Below, piece by piece: positions 1 through 7,322 of a stretch of 64,000 bases of DNA. The translations under genes and the position numbers were made by a program. Numbering within the stretch: the first letter of the stretch is position 1; each line of letters starts with the position of its first letter. Source of the DNA: an uncultured Collinsella sp. (GTDB taxonomy: Bacteria; Actinomycetota; Coriobacteriia; Coriobacteriales; Coriobacteriaceae); NCBI GenBank assembly GCA_902491345.1, contig CABUHI010000001.1:1-64000 (forward strand), given 5' to 3'. The notes beneath the pieces were generated by a model. The model was not told the origin of the DNA and ran no database searches. It saw only the letters and a program-made list of their open reading frames with translations.

Positions 1-94
1 CAACGATATGGCACCGTGGGGACACATGTATGTCAATCCTGGTCTAACAGAGCCTTTTTTAATCCCCGTCCCAGAAAAATCATCGGCGAACGCA

Positions 95-1033
95 CTACTT
101 TGCGCTGGTGAGGACGCCGGTGGTGTCGAACGCTGGGGTAAAGCTCTCGTCTACCGCGCCGCCCTCTTGCCAAAACATCGTCGTAAAGCCCAGGTCGTCG
201 GCATGGTCGAGTACCTGCTCGTACTCCTCGCGCGTCACGGCGCGCGCCAGGTCGCCGCCCTGCTCGCGCATGAGTGCATTGGGCGTGTACTGGTTCATGA
301 CCGAGATCGGCACGTCGCCCACCGTCTGCCACACCAGGTCTAACACGCGGCACGAGTCATCCGCATGCCCCGGCAGCACCAGGTGGCGCACGATGATGCC
401 GCGCTTCATGAGCCCGCCCTCATCCACCAGCTCCCCCCCGCGGCGATCGATCTCGCGCGCCATCTGGGCCAGACCCGACACGGCCACGCGCGGGTAGTCC
501 TTAATATGAGAAAGCGACTGCGCAAGCCCGGCATCGGCATATTTAAAGTCGGTGAGCCACACATCGACCAGGTCGCCCAGCGCCGCCACGGCACTCGCGC
601 GCTCGTAGCCACTCGTGTTGTAGACGATCGGGATGACCAGCCCGCGCGTCCGCGCCGCAGCAATCGCGGCAGGCAACAGGTGCGCATAGTGCGTCGCCGT
701 CACCAAATTGATGTTGTTGGCACCCTGGTCCTGCAGTTCCAGCATAATCTCGACCAGGCGCTCAGGCGAAATCTCAAGGCCAAAATTGCCGGTCGAGATC
801 TCGTGGTTCTGGCAGTAGATACATTTGAGCGAGCAGCCGCTAAAGAAGATCGTGCCCGAACCGGCCTCGCCCGAGATAGGCGGCTCCTCCCACATATGAA
901 GCGCCGCGCGGGCCACCCTGAGTGTGTCGTTAGCACCGCATACGCCGCGCGCGCCCTCATCGCGCGCCGCACCGCAACGGCGCGGACACAAATGGCAGGC
1001 GGGCGAAAAAAGTTCGGTCAACGACGTCGGCAT
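95..1033 (-). CDS. Radical SAM protein, PflX-like (COG1313 type)
   Basis: 312 residues. The SAM-cluster motif CSLKCIYC follows a GSGTIFFSGC stretch, and an N-terminal CHLCPRRCG motif offers more cysteines. The order EEPPISG, CQNHEIS, NINLVTATH, VYNTSGYE, VWLTDFKY is the recognisable pattern of the PflX group of radical SAM proteins related to glycyl-radical-enzyme activases. The substrate is unknown, and no glycyl radical enzyme lies next to it. The ATG at 1033 is chosen because GGAG sits 9 bases upstream; a TTG five codons earlier is the alternative. The first 94 bases of the window hold nothing I can identify. Confidence 0.88.
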   Translation of the reverse strand: MPTSLTELFSPACHLCPRRCGAARDEGARGVCGANDTLRVARAALHMWEEPPISGEAGSGTIFFSGCSLKCIYCQNHEISTGNFGLEISPERLVEIMLELQDQGANNINLVTATHYAHLLPAAIAAARTRGLVIPIVYNTSGYERASAVAALGDLVDVWLTDFKYADAGLAQSLSHIKDYPRVAVSGLAQMAREIDRRGGELVDEGGLMKRGIIVRHLVLPGHADDSCRVLDLVWQTVGDVPISVMNQYTPNALMREQGGDLARAVTREEYEQVLDHADDLGFTTMFWQEGGAVDESFTPAFDTTGVLTSAK

Positions 1034-1149
1034 AAAAACATGCTCCAAAACAACGATTCAGCAGCTCAAACGTAAAGGACCAGGCCGCGTAGACGGCTCC
1101 GTCCCTAAGGCGCCGTAATCGTCCGACACGATTTTTGTAATGTCAAGAC

Positions 1150-1330
1150 TGGAATCGATAAAGTGCCGCTTTATGATGTAGGTATTCCGCCCCCCGCGGA
1201 GCAACTGGGTGAACCGTCGCGTTTATTTAGGGAGCCCACACAGTCGTACCTAGTACAGGTATCCTTCGTTGTTAAGGACGCTGGAACAGTCGATGAGGGC
1301 ACCCACCTGTTTTAGGTGGGTTCATTTTCG
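1150..1330 (+). ncRNA. Candidate structured RNA, possibly 6S RNA
   Basis: The space between 1034 and 1558 has no convincing ORF but contains paired segments: AGGTA near 1170 can pair with TACCT near 1240, CCGC-C5-GCGG forms a short hairpin near 1190, TCCTT/AAGGA pairs around 1262-1278, and a terminator-like hairpin (ACCCACCT at 1301-1308, AGGTGGGT at 1314-1321) is followed by TCATTTT. A long interrupted rod with a terminal hairpin ending in CACCCACCT...AGGTGGGT resembles 6S RNAs as I remember them. This is a pattern-level guess; boundaries are approximate and strand is inferred from the terminator. Confidence 0.35.
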
Positions 1331-1558
1331 TAACGTGGGGGGTGGTTTTCTTTTGCCGAAAATCACCATAAAGTCCATATGGATCCCCGCCGGCATCCCG
1401 ACAAGCCATCGACAACATCCCAATATCTGGTAAGCGCGTGATTATCGCTGCGTGCAATTACATGCACCCCCCTTGGTCGAGTATTATGGTTCGGCTATGC
1501 CCTTTGCGCATGGCGTTCTTCTGACCTTTTCCTTCGACGCTTGGCGGTTTTTAGATTC

Positions 1559-2758
1559 ATGGCTTCATCCCCGAGCTACATACCGTATCTATGCGTGGCA
1601 GCGGCGGCCTTTATCACGACCTTCCTCGCGGTGCCCCTGGTCAAGCGCTTGGCAATTAAGCTCGATGCCGTCGACTATCCTTCTAAGCGCCGCATCAACA
1701 CCAAGCCCATCCCGCGTTTGGGCGGAACGGCGGTGTTTTTGGGCCTGGTCGTTGCCTGCATTGTGCAAATCCTAGGCACCTGGCACCTAGGCTGGCCACC
1801 CGTCCTGGTGCCGCACCCGCGCCTTCACATTAGCTATCCCATGCTGGCGCTCTCCTTTACCGTCATCTTTGCGACCGGCGCTATCGACGACGTCTTCCAG
1901 CTCAAGCCCAAGCAAAAGCTGGCCGGACAGGTCCTCGCCGCGCTTATCGCCTGTATCGGCGGCCTAAAAATCGGCGTCATCGTCAACCCGTTTGCCCCCG
2001 GCGAAATCATGCTCGGATGGCTCGCCTACCCCATCACCGTGATCTACCTGGTGGCATTCACCAACATCATTAACCTCATCGACGGCCTCGACGGCTTGGC
2101 CACGGGCATCTGCGGCATCGCGTCGTTCACCATGTTTTCGATGGCCGTGCTCTCGGGCCGCATCGACGCCGCCGCGCTCTCTATTGCGCTCTTTGGCGCC
2201 TGTCTGGCCTTTTTGCACTACAACTTCAACCCCGCAAGCATTTTCTTGGGCGACTCGGGATCGCTGCTGCTGGGCTTTGCGCTGGGCTCCATCTCGCTGC
2301 TCAACGTGAGCCGCACCGCCGCACTCACCTCGCTTATCATCCCGCTCATCGTTGCCGGCGTGCCCGTCATTGACACGTTTAGCGCCATTGTGCGCCGCAA
2401 GCGTGCCCACATTAGCATCGGACAGGCCGACAAGGGCCACATCCACCACCGCCTGATCCAAGAAGGCTACAACCAAAAACAGGCCGTGCTGCTCATCTAT
2501 GCCTGGTGCATCATGCTTTCGGCCGGCGCCGCCGCGATTAACCAGGTCGAGGTGCCCATGCGTGTGCTCATCTTTACCGTGCTCGCCATTGGCTCGGCGG
2601 CCTTCGCCAAGCACCTGCACCTGTTTGAACCCGTGCTGCGCCACCATTACAACAAGCGTACGCACGAGGACGAGCTCGTCACCCCCGACGACCCCGCCTT
2701 TAAGCAGGAGGAGCAGGCAGCCGAGGAGCGCAAAGAAGAGCGCCACCACAAGCTCTAG
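1559..2758 (+). CDS. Glycosyltransferase family 4, WecA/TagO-like undecaprenyl-phosphate sugar-1-phosphate transferase
   Basis: 399 residues from the ATG at 1559; an in-frame TTG at 1541 is possible and neither start has a strong ribosome site. It is a polytopic membrane protein with about ten hydrophobic segments. Family motifs are visible: a PSKRRINTKPIPRLGG loop, GAIDDVF, TNIINLIDGLDGLATG with the Asp residues of the active site, FLGDSGSLLLG, and the DKGHIHHRL motif typical of WecA rather than MraY. It should transfer a sugar-1-phosphate from a UDP-sugar to undecaprenyl phosphate, starting wall teichoic acid, capsule or other surface polysaccharide. The last 60 residues are charged and cytosolic. 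No polysaccharide cluster is adjacent. Confidence 0.92.
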   Translation: MASSPSYIPYLCVAAAAFITTFLAVPLVKRLAIKLDAVDYPSKRRINTKPIPRLGGTAVFLGLVVACIVQILGTWHLGWPPVLVPHPRLHISYPMLALSFTVIFATGAIDDVFQLKPKQKLAGQVLAALIACIGGLKIGVIVNPFAPGEIMLGWLAYPITVIYLVAFTNIINLIDGLDGLATGICGIASFTMFSMAVLSGRIDAAALSIALFGACLAFLHYNFNPASIFLGDSGSLLLGFALGSISLLNVSRTAALTSLIIPLIVAGVPVIDTFSAIVRRKRAHISIGQADKGHIHHRLIQEGYNQKQAVLLIYAWCIMLSAGAAAINQVEVPMRVLIFTVLAIGSAAFAKHLHLFEPVLRHHYNKRTHEDELVTPDDPAFKQEEQAAEERKEERHHKL

Positions 2759-2928
2759 GGCAAGCTGCCGAGGATGTGCCAAGGCACCGTTAGCCAAGCG
2801 CGGCCGCGCCGCACCCATCGCACATACCGCACCACGCGCGTCCCTCTCCCGCCCCTCGCCTACTTACGCACCGCCCCTCCAATAAACGCGTTATCATCTT
2901 GACCCATGAACATACGTTAGGAGCAATC

Positions 2929-3978
2929 ATGCCAAACGAGAACAGCTACGAAGTCGCGCTGCAAAAGAGCAACGCCATTCGCGAGGGCCTGGCCAAGACG
3001 CCCGAGAAGTTCACCATGCTCACCGGCGACCGCCCCACCGGCCGTCTGCACCTGGGCCACTACTTCGGCACCCTCAAGGGCCGTGTTGAGCTGCAGAACA
3101 TGGGCGCCAAGACCAACGTGCTCATCGCCGACTACCAGGTCATCACCGATCGCGACACGACCGAGCACATCCAGGACAACGTGTACAACATGGTCATGGA
3201 CTACCTTGCCTGCGGTATCGACCCCGACAAGACCATGATCTACGCGCACTCCGCCGTGCCCGCAGCCAACCAGCTCATGCTGCCGTTCCTGTCACTGGTG
3301 TCTGAGGCCGAGCTGGCGCGCAACCCCACGGTAAAGGCCGAGATGGAGGCCTCGGGCCACGAGCTCACCGGCCTTCTGCTCACCTACCCGGTGCATCAGG
3401 CCTGCGACATCCTGTTCTGCAAGGGCAATGTGGTGCCCGTCGGTCGCGACCAGCTGCCGCACATCGAGCTCACCCGCACCATCGCCCGCCGCTTTAACAA
3501 CCGCTACGGCAAGGTGTTCCCCGAGGTCGATGCACTGCTGTCCGAGACCCCGCTGCTGCCCGGCCTGGACGGCCGCAAGATGAGCAAGAGCTACGGCAAC
3601 GCCATCAACATCTCGATGACCGCCGAGGAGACGGCCAAGCGCATCAAGAAGAGCCAGACCGACTCTGAGCGCATGATCACGTTCGATCCCGAGAACCGCC
3701 CCGGCGTGTCCGGTTTGCTTTCGACGGCCGCCATCTGCACCGGTCGCTCCGAGGTCGAAATTGCCGAGGAGATTGGCATGGGCGGCTCCGGCCAGCTCAA
3801 GAAGTACGTGACCGAGGCCGTCAACGAGTACTTCGCACCGATTCGCGAGCGTCGCCAGCGCTACGAAAACGATCTGGACTATGTGAAGGACGTCCTGCAC
3901 GAGGGCAACCGTCGTGCTAACGAGATCGCCGAGCAGACCCTGGCAGAGGTTCAGGATGCCATGGGCATGGTGTACTAG
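2929..3978 (+). CDS. trpS: Tryptophanyl-tRNA synthetase
   Basis: 349 residues; class I aminoacyl-tRNA synthetase charging tRNA-Trp. The HIGH-type motif appears as TGRLHLGHYFG near residue 39 and the KMSKS motif as GRKMSKSYGNAI near residue 210. Length fits the bacterial family (330-350). The ATG at 2929 is chosen because TAGGAG lies 5 bases upstream; an upstream in-frame TTG at 2899 lacks such a site. No T-box antiterminator motif is seen upstream. A strong terminator follows at 4013. Confidence 0.96.
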   Translation: MPNENSYEVALQKSNAIREGLAKTPEKFTMLTGDRPTGRLHLGHYFGTLKGRVELQNMGAKTNVLIADYQVITDRDTTEHIQDNVYNMVMDYLACGIDPDKTMIYAHSAVPAANQLMLPFLSLVSEAELARNPTVKAEMEASGHELTGLLLTYPVHQACDILFCKGNVVPVGRDQLPHIELTRTIARRFNNRYGKVFPEVDALLSETPLLPGLDGRKMSKSYGNAINISMTAEETAKRIKKSQTDSERMITFDPENRPGVSGLLSTAAICTGRSEVEIAEEIGMGGSGQLKKYVTEAVNEYFAPIRERRQRYENDLDYVKDVLHEGNRRANEIAEQTLAEVQDAMGMVY

Positions 3979-4012
3979 ACCGATCTGCTGGCTTGAGCTT
4001 TCGATTGCTATA

Positions 4013-4041
4013 GGGCGGGCGCTACGGCGTCCGCCTTTTTT
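4013..4041 (+). terminator. Rho-independent terminator of trpS
   Basis: GGCGGGCG pairs with CGTCCGCC around a short ctacgg loop, followed immediately by a run of six or seven T, about 35 bases after the trpS stop. Confidence 0.85.
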
Positions 4042-4088
4042 GGAGCCGGACCGCTTCGGCTCCGTCCATCGCACTCCCCCGACAAACA

Positions 4089-4130
4089 GGAACAGGCCCG
4101 CCGGCAGTTAGTTGCCAGCGGGCCTGTTCC
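4089..4130. repeat. Long perfect-ended hairpin without T-tract
   Basis: GGAACAGGCCCGC pairs with GCGGGCCTGTTCC and GGCA with TGCC around GTTAGT, separated by one mismatch. The stem has about 17 pairs and no T-run on either side. It lies between two convergent genes (trpS and the alkyltransferase-like gene). The rest of 4131-4314 shows nothing recognisable. Confidence 0.7.
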
Positions 4131-4314
4131 CGAAGTACACCGTTGAATCGCACAGAGGGGAGGAATGCGAATCAAACTCAACAGGGCAGGCTTTTTCATC
4201 GCCTATTGCCTGCTCCGTTGCTGAAACCAATATAGTTCACCGTGGTTTACTTTCTAGCGTCAATATGCGCCGCCATACCTTCTCCATAAGTTAGCTCCGG
4301 TAAACCTGCAACGG

Positions 4315-4355
4315 AAAACCACCACAAAGGGGACGGGCACCTCTGTGGTGGTTTT
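4315..4355. repeat. Family R1 palindromic repeat (copy 1), terminator-like
   Basis: AAAACCACCACAaAGG pairs with CCTcTGTGGTGGTTTT around GGACGGGCA. The A-run on one arm and T-run on the other make it a potential bidirectional terminator. It is 14 bases past the stop of the minus-strand gene at 4370. Five more copies occur in this window. Confidence 0.85.
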
Positions 4356-4369
4356 GACGAAGCCCGCCG

Positions 4370-4690
4370 CTAAAGCCCGGCAGGCCAACGACAGGCGGCC
4401 AGATCAACATGCATGGGATCGGCAAACGTCACGCCCTCCCCCATTAAGAGCTCGCGCTGAGCATCGGGCCCGCCAAAGGCAAAGCCCTCACAGATACGGC
4501 CGTCGGCAAACACCACGCGGTGACAGGGAATCTCGCCGGGGCGCGGATTGCTATGCAGGGCATACCCCACGTACCGCGCACTTCGTGGGCGACCGGCAAG
4601 CAGCGCCACCTGACCATACGTGGCGACCATCCCCTCGGGGATCTGCTCGACCACCTCGTACACCCGTTCAAAAAAGCCCTCAGACGCCAT
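4370..4690 (-). CDS. MGMT-family methyltransferase, DNA-binding domain only
   Basis: 106 residues. It matches the C-terminal DNA-binding and active-site domain of O6-alkylguanine-DNA alkyltransferases: PEGMVATYGQVALLAG is the winged-helix segment, RSARYVGYALHSNP carries the arginine-finger region, and IPCHRVV contains the alkyl-acceptor cysteine. Alkyltransferase-like proteins usually replace that Cys by Trp; here it is kept, so real transferase activity is possible. The N-terminal Ada/Ogt domain is absent, as in many short homologues. Start at 4690 is preceded by GAAGGGAGCGAGCA; an ATG 13 codons upstream lies inside repeat copy 2. Confidence 0.85.
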   Translation of the reverse strand: MASEGFFERVYEVVEQIPEGMVATYGQVALLAGRPRSARYVGYALHSNPRPGEIPCHRVVFADGRICEGFAFGGPDAQRELLMGEGVTFADPMHVDLAACRWPAGL

Positions 4691-4717
4691 TGCTCGCTCC
4701 CTTCCACCCGGAAAAGC

Positions 4718-4762
4718 ATAAACCACCACAAAGGTGCCTGTGTCCCCTTTGTGGTGGTTTAT
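4718..4762. repeat. Family R1 palindromic repeat (copy 2)
   Basis: ATAAACCACCACAAAGG and CCTTTGTGGTGGTTTAT are perfect complements around an asymmetric TGCCTGTGTCC-type core, in reverse orientation to copy 1. It begins 11 bases after the stop of the minus-strand degV gene. Confidence 0.85.
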
Positions 4763-4772
4763 GGCAGGTCGG

Positions 4773-5627
4773 TTAGTTGGCGGGCTGGAAGAAGGCTACG
4801 GCGACGGCACCGGGGCCTACGTGGGTGCCGATGGTGGCGCCGATGGTGTGAACGGGCAGTTCGCCCTCGGTGTGGCCAGCCCACAGTGCCGCGCTGTCCT
4901 CGACATACTTCTTGAGCACCGCATCCGAAAGGCCCGTATAGCCCAGCGCCAGCGGCATGGAAAAGTCGATACCGCCCGCTTTTTCGACCTTTTGGTTCAG
5001 CAGGTTGCGGCCGTTCTTGGAACCGCGCGCCTTGCCCAGTTGCACGATCAGACCGTCCTCGACAGCCACCACGGGCTTTACGTTGAGCAGCGTACCCACG
5101 GCGCCGGCCGCAGCAGACAGACGACCGCCGCGCACCAGGTACTCCAGCGTCTCGAGCAGGCCGATGACGACCACGCGGTCACGGACGGCCTCGACGGCCG
5201 CCGCGATCTGAGCCGCACTGCGGCCCTCGTCCACCAAGCGCAGCGCATACTCGACCAGGATACGCTCGCCCAGAGTGACGTTATTGCTATCCACCACGTA
5301 CACGTCGCCGCCCGGCGCCTCGGCAAGTGCGGTACGGGCACTCTGATTGGTGCCCGAAAGCTTAGCGCCCACGGTAATAATCACAGCCTCATCGCCGGCC
5401 TCTCGCGCCTCGGCAATAGCCTGCGAAAACGCGTACGGGTTGACCTGGCCGGTCTTGGGCAGCTCATCGCGCTCCACGAGCATCTCGTAAAAGCGCTGGT
5501 GATCGATGTCGACGCCATCCATGTACACATCGGTGCCAAAGGTGACGGACAGCGGCAGAACACGCAGAGCGGGATGCTCAGCCGGCGACATATCGCTCGC
5601 GGAATCGGTAATAATACGAATGGACAT
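4773..5627 (-). CDS. DegV family fatty-acid-binding protein (paralogue 1)
   Basis: 284 residues. The N-terminal RIITDSASDMSP and the later TVGAKLSGTNQSA, DSNNVTLGER, LVRGGRLSAAAGAVGTLLNVKPV and THVGPGAVAVAF blocks are hallmarks of the DegV fold, which binds a fatty acid and, in Firmicutes FakB proteins, presents it to fatty-acid kinase FakA. The start at 5627 (MSIRII) is chosen because GAAAGGA precedes it and the family begins there; the frame stays open upstream without homology. It follows a divergent-looking MarR regulator gene (same strand, 127 bases upstream) that probably controls it. Confidence 0.92.
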   Translation of the reverse strand: MSIRIITDSASDMSPAEHPALRVLPLSVTFGTDVYMDGVDIDHQRFYEMLVERDELPKTGQVNPYAFSQAIAEAREAGDEAVIITVGAKLSGTNQSARTALAEAPGGDVYVVDSNNVTLGERILVEYALRLVDEGRSAAQIAAAVEAVRDRVVVIGLLETLEYLVRGGRLSAAAGAVGTLLNVKPVVAVEDGLIVQLGKARGSKNGRNLLNQKVEKAGGIDFSMPLALGYTGLSDAVLKKYVEDSAALWAGHTEGELPVHTIGATIGTHVGPGAVAVAFFQPAN

Positions 5628-5754
5628 AGCGAATCCTTTCTTTCGCGGACCTCTCGCGGGGAATTTTGACAGCAATGCCCCGACACGGCATACGCGCTCA
5701 AACGGGACTATGCAGTTGTTAAGTTGTTGATTGGAAGCAAATGCCTTGGCGGCC

Positions 5755-6204
5755 TTAGATCTCGCGCAGGGTGTTGAGAATCGTGCGCAGCGACGCATAC
5801 ATCTGCTCGCGCTGCTCCACACCCATAGCCTTACCGGTGGTATCGAGCACCTCGCGAATGATGCGGTCCGCCTCGCTCATGCTCTCGCCGCCCAGAGCGG
5901 TCAGGCGCACCGGAGCACGATACTTAACGGCGGCATCGCCCGAATCATCGACCTCGACGTAGCCACCCTCCTCCAGATGCGCGAGCGTACGCGAGACGGC
6001 GGCGCGGGTCACGCCTGCCATGCGAGCCAGGTCGGCGCCAGTCAGGCCGTCCTTGCTGCGCTCAAGATAGTACAGGCACATAACGTCGGAGCCCTTGAGG
6101 CCCAGCCTTGCGCCCTCGGATGTCTTAATGCGCTGGATCTCCTTGTAGAGCCCGCTGATCAGTCCGACAAAGTCCTCGAAACGTGTCTCATCGCTCTGCT
6201 GCAT
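5755..6204 (-). CDS. MarR family transcriptional regulator
   Basis: 149 residues. Winged helix-turn-helix: GLTGADLARMAGVTRAAVSR is the helix-turn-helix at about residues 55-74 and the wing follows at about 78-100, with amphipathic dimerisation helices on both sides. The degV gene lies 127 bases downstream on the same strand, which suggests fatty-acid or membrane-lipid sensing, but the ligand is not visible. A 16-base perfect palindrome lies 87 bases upstream (6291-6306), a plausible operator; the same half-site geometry occurs in front of the second degV gene at 38.8 kb. Confidence 0.9.
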   Translation of the reverse strand: MQQSDETRFEDFVGLISGLYKEIQRIKTSEGARLGLKGSDVMCLYYLERSKDGLTGADLARMAGVTRAAVSRTLAHLEEGGYVEVDDSGDAAVKYRAPVRLTALGGESMSEADRIIREVLDTTGKAMGVEQREQMYASLRTILNTLREI

Positions 6205-6290
6205 GGGAGACGACCGCCTTTCGCTTGCATAATGCTAACGGGTAAACATCTTAGCCGTACCCAGCGGCCGCCAGCCCTGCACGACCTATT

Positions 6291-6306
6291 TGTTGACCCA
6301 TCAACA
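6291..6306. promoter_or_regulatory. Candidate MarR operator
   Basis: TGTTGA-CCCA-TCAACA, a perfect 6-4-6 palindrome upstream of the marR-like gene. The 5-4-5 core GTTGA-N4-TCAAC recurs at 38715-38728. Assignment to this regulator is inference. Confidence 0.4.
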
Positions 6307-6307
6307 T

Positions 6308-6347
6308 AAAAACCACCACAAAGGACAGGTACCTTTGTGGTGGTTTT
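6308..6347. repeat. Family R1 palindromic repeat (copy 3)
   Basis: AACCACCACAAAGG pairs with CCTTTGTGGTGGTT around ACAGGTA, flanked by A-run and T-run. It is 28 bases after the stop of the minus-strand gene at 6376. Confidence 0.85.
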
Positions 6348-6375
6348 GACCGGCGAACATGATCCGCAGACGCCG

Positions 6376-7095
6376 CTACAGCTCCACACAGGGATTGTCG
6401 CGGGTCACAAGTGTCTTAACGACAACCGTCGCTCCCAGATAGCGCTCAAGCAGTTCGGCTAAGCGATCGATCGCTGCCTGGCAATCCCCCATCCGCTCGG
6501 GCTCCACGCACTCAATCGCCAGGAACGCATCGGCCGAATCATCGGACAGAGCCGTTCGAACGCCGTCGCGCCAGTTCCAGCAGCGGCACACGGCGCCCGC
6601 ATCATCGATGTAGGCGAGCTCTCCAGGCAACGTCGGATCGTCCGCCTCCTCGCCAAGCGGCAGGAATGCGTCGCCGCCATCAGTAACCGCCAGGCGCAGA
6701 TTACCCTCGATAGCGCGCAGGTCCTCGCCGCCAACGGGCAGCGCGTAGGTCAGCGACACCGTGTTGTAGATGTCCACCGCCGGTGTGATATGACCGACCG
6801 GCTTGCCCTTGAGCACGCGCTTGAGCAAATTCTCGATCGAGCAGCGGGCGCCCTTTTTGGTCTTGAACAGACGGTAGGCCTCGCGCCATGCTTTGACCGG
6901 TGCGTTCTCGCTGATAGTATCGCTGGTCAGATGACGCTCCGCATCGATATTGGCGCGGTCGAGCAACGCGGCGATCGCATCCACGTCCTCCTGGGGAATC
7001 TGAGCCGCGGGCTTCATGCCCTTTACGACCACCACACCGACCGCTGCCTGCGGAAACAGCTCCCAGAATGAATCCTCAGCAATAAAGCCCTTCAT
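6376..7095 (-). CDS. B3/B4 tRNA-binding-domain protein
   Basis: 239 residues. It matches the free-standing B3/B4 domain related to the editing region of phenylalanyl-tRNA synthetase beta chain: ENAPVKAWREAYRLFKTKKGARCSIENLLKR is followed by HITPAVDIYNTVSLTYALPVGG, the most conserved part (shown here only as recognised blocks). Such proteins may hydrolyse mischarged tRNA or D-amino-acid esters, but the function of this subfamily is not settled. The second ATG (7095) is chosen because GAAGGGAG lies 5 bases upstream of it. Region 7111-7322 holds only repeat copy 4. Confidence 0.85.
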   Translation of the reverse strand: MKGFIAEDSFWELFPQAAVGVVVVKGMKPAAQIPQEDVDAIAALLDRANIDAERHLTSDTISENAPVKAWREAYRLFKTKKGARCSIENLLKRVLKGKPVGHITPAVDIYNTVSLTYALPVGGEDLRAIEGNLRLAVTDGGDAFLPLGEEADDPTLPGELAYIDDAGAVCRCWNWRDGVRTALSDDSADAFLAIECVEPERMGDCQAAIDRLAELLERYLGATVVVKTLVTRDNPCVEL

Positions 7096-7266
7096 ACGTG
7101 CTCCCTTCATCGTGCGCGCCCGAGCGAGGGCGCCTAAACAAAAAGCGCCCTCACGACGGCCACCTTCAAAGTCCTACGGTGCCGTCACAAGAACGCTTGC
7201 GCTGTCCCCATCCGGAGAAGGGGACGATATGTCAGGCGTATTGTAACCCGAGTCATCCACGCGAGC

Positions 7267-7302
7267 AAAACCACCACAAAGGTGCCTGTCCCCTTTGTGG
7301 TT
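7267..7302. repeat. Family R1 palindromic repeat (copy 4)
   Basis: AACCACCACAAAGG arm, TGCCTGTCC core and CCTTTGTGGTT arm. On the minus strand the hairpin ends in TTTT and sits 20 bases after the pckA stop, so it is probably the pckA terminator. Confidence 0.85.
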
Positions 7303-7322
7303 GATATGGACTCACGGCGAAG

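Noticed and set aside
1250..1330. T-box leader or 6C RNA in front of the glycosyltransferase
   Set aside because: No TGG-type antiterminator box and no specifier loop; only one C-rich loop instead of two, so neither family fits.
4315..4762. CRISPR array formed by the R1 repeats
   Set aside because: Copies are dispersed over 28 kb, face both ways and are not regularly spaced; no cas gene is present.
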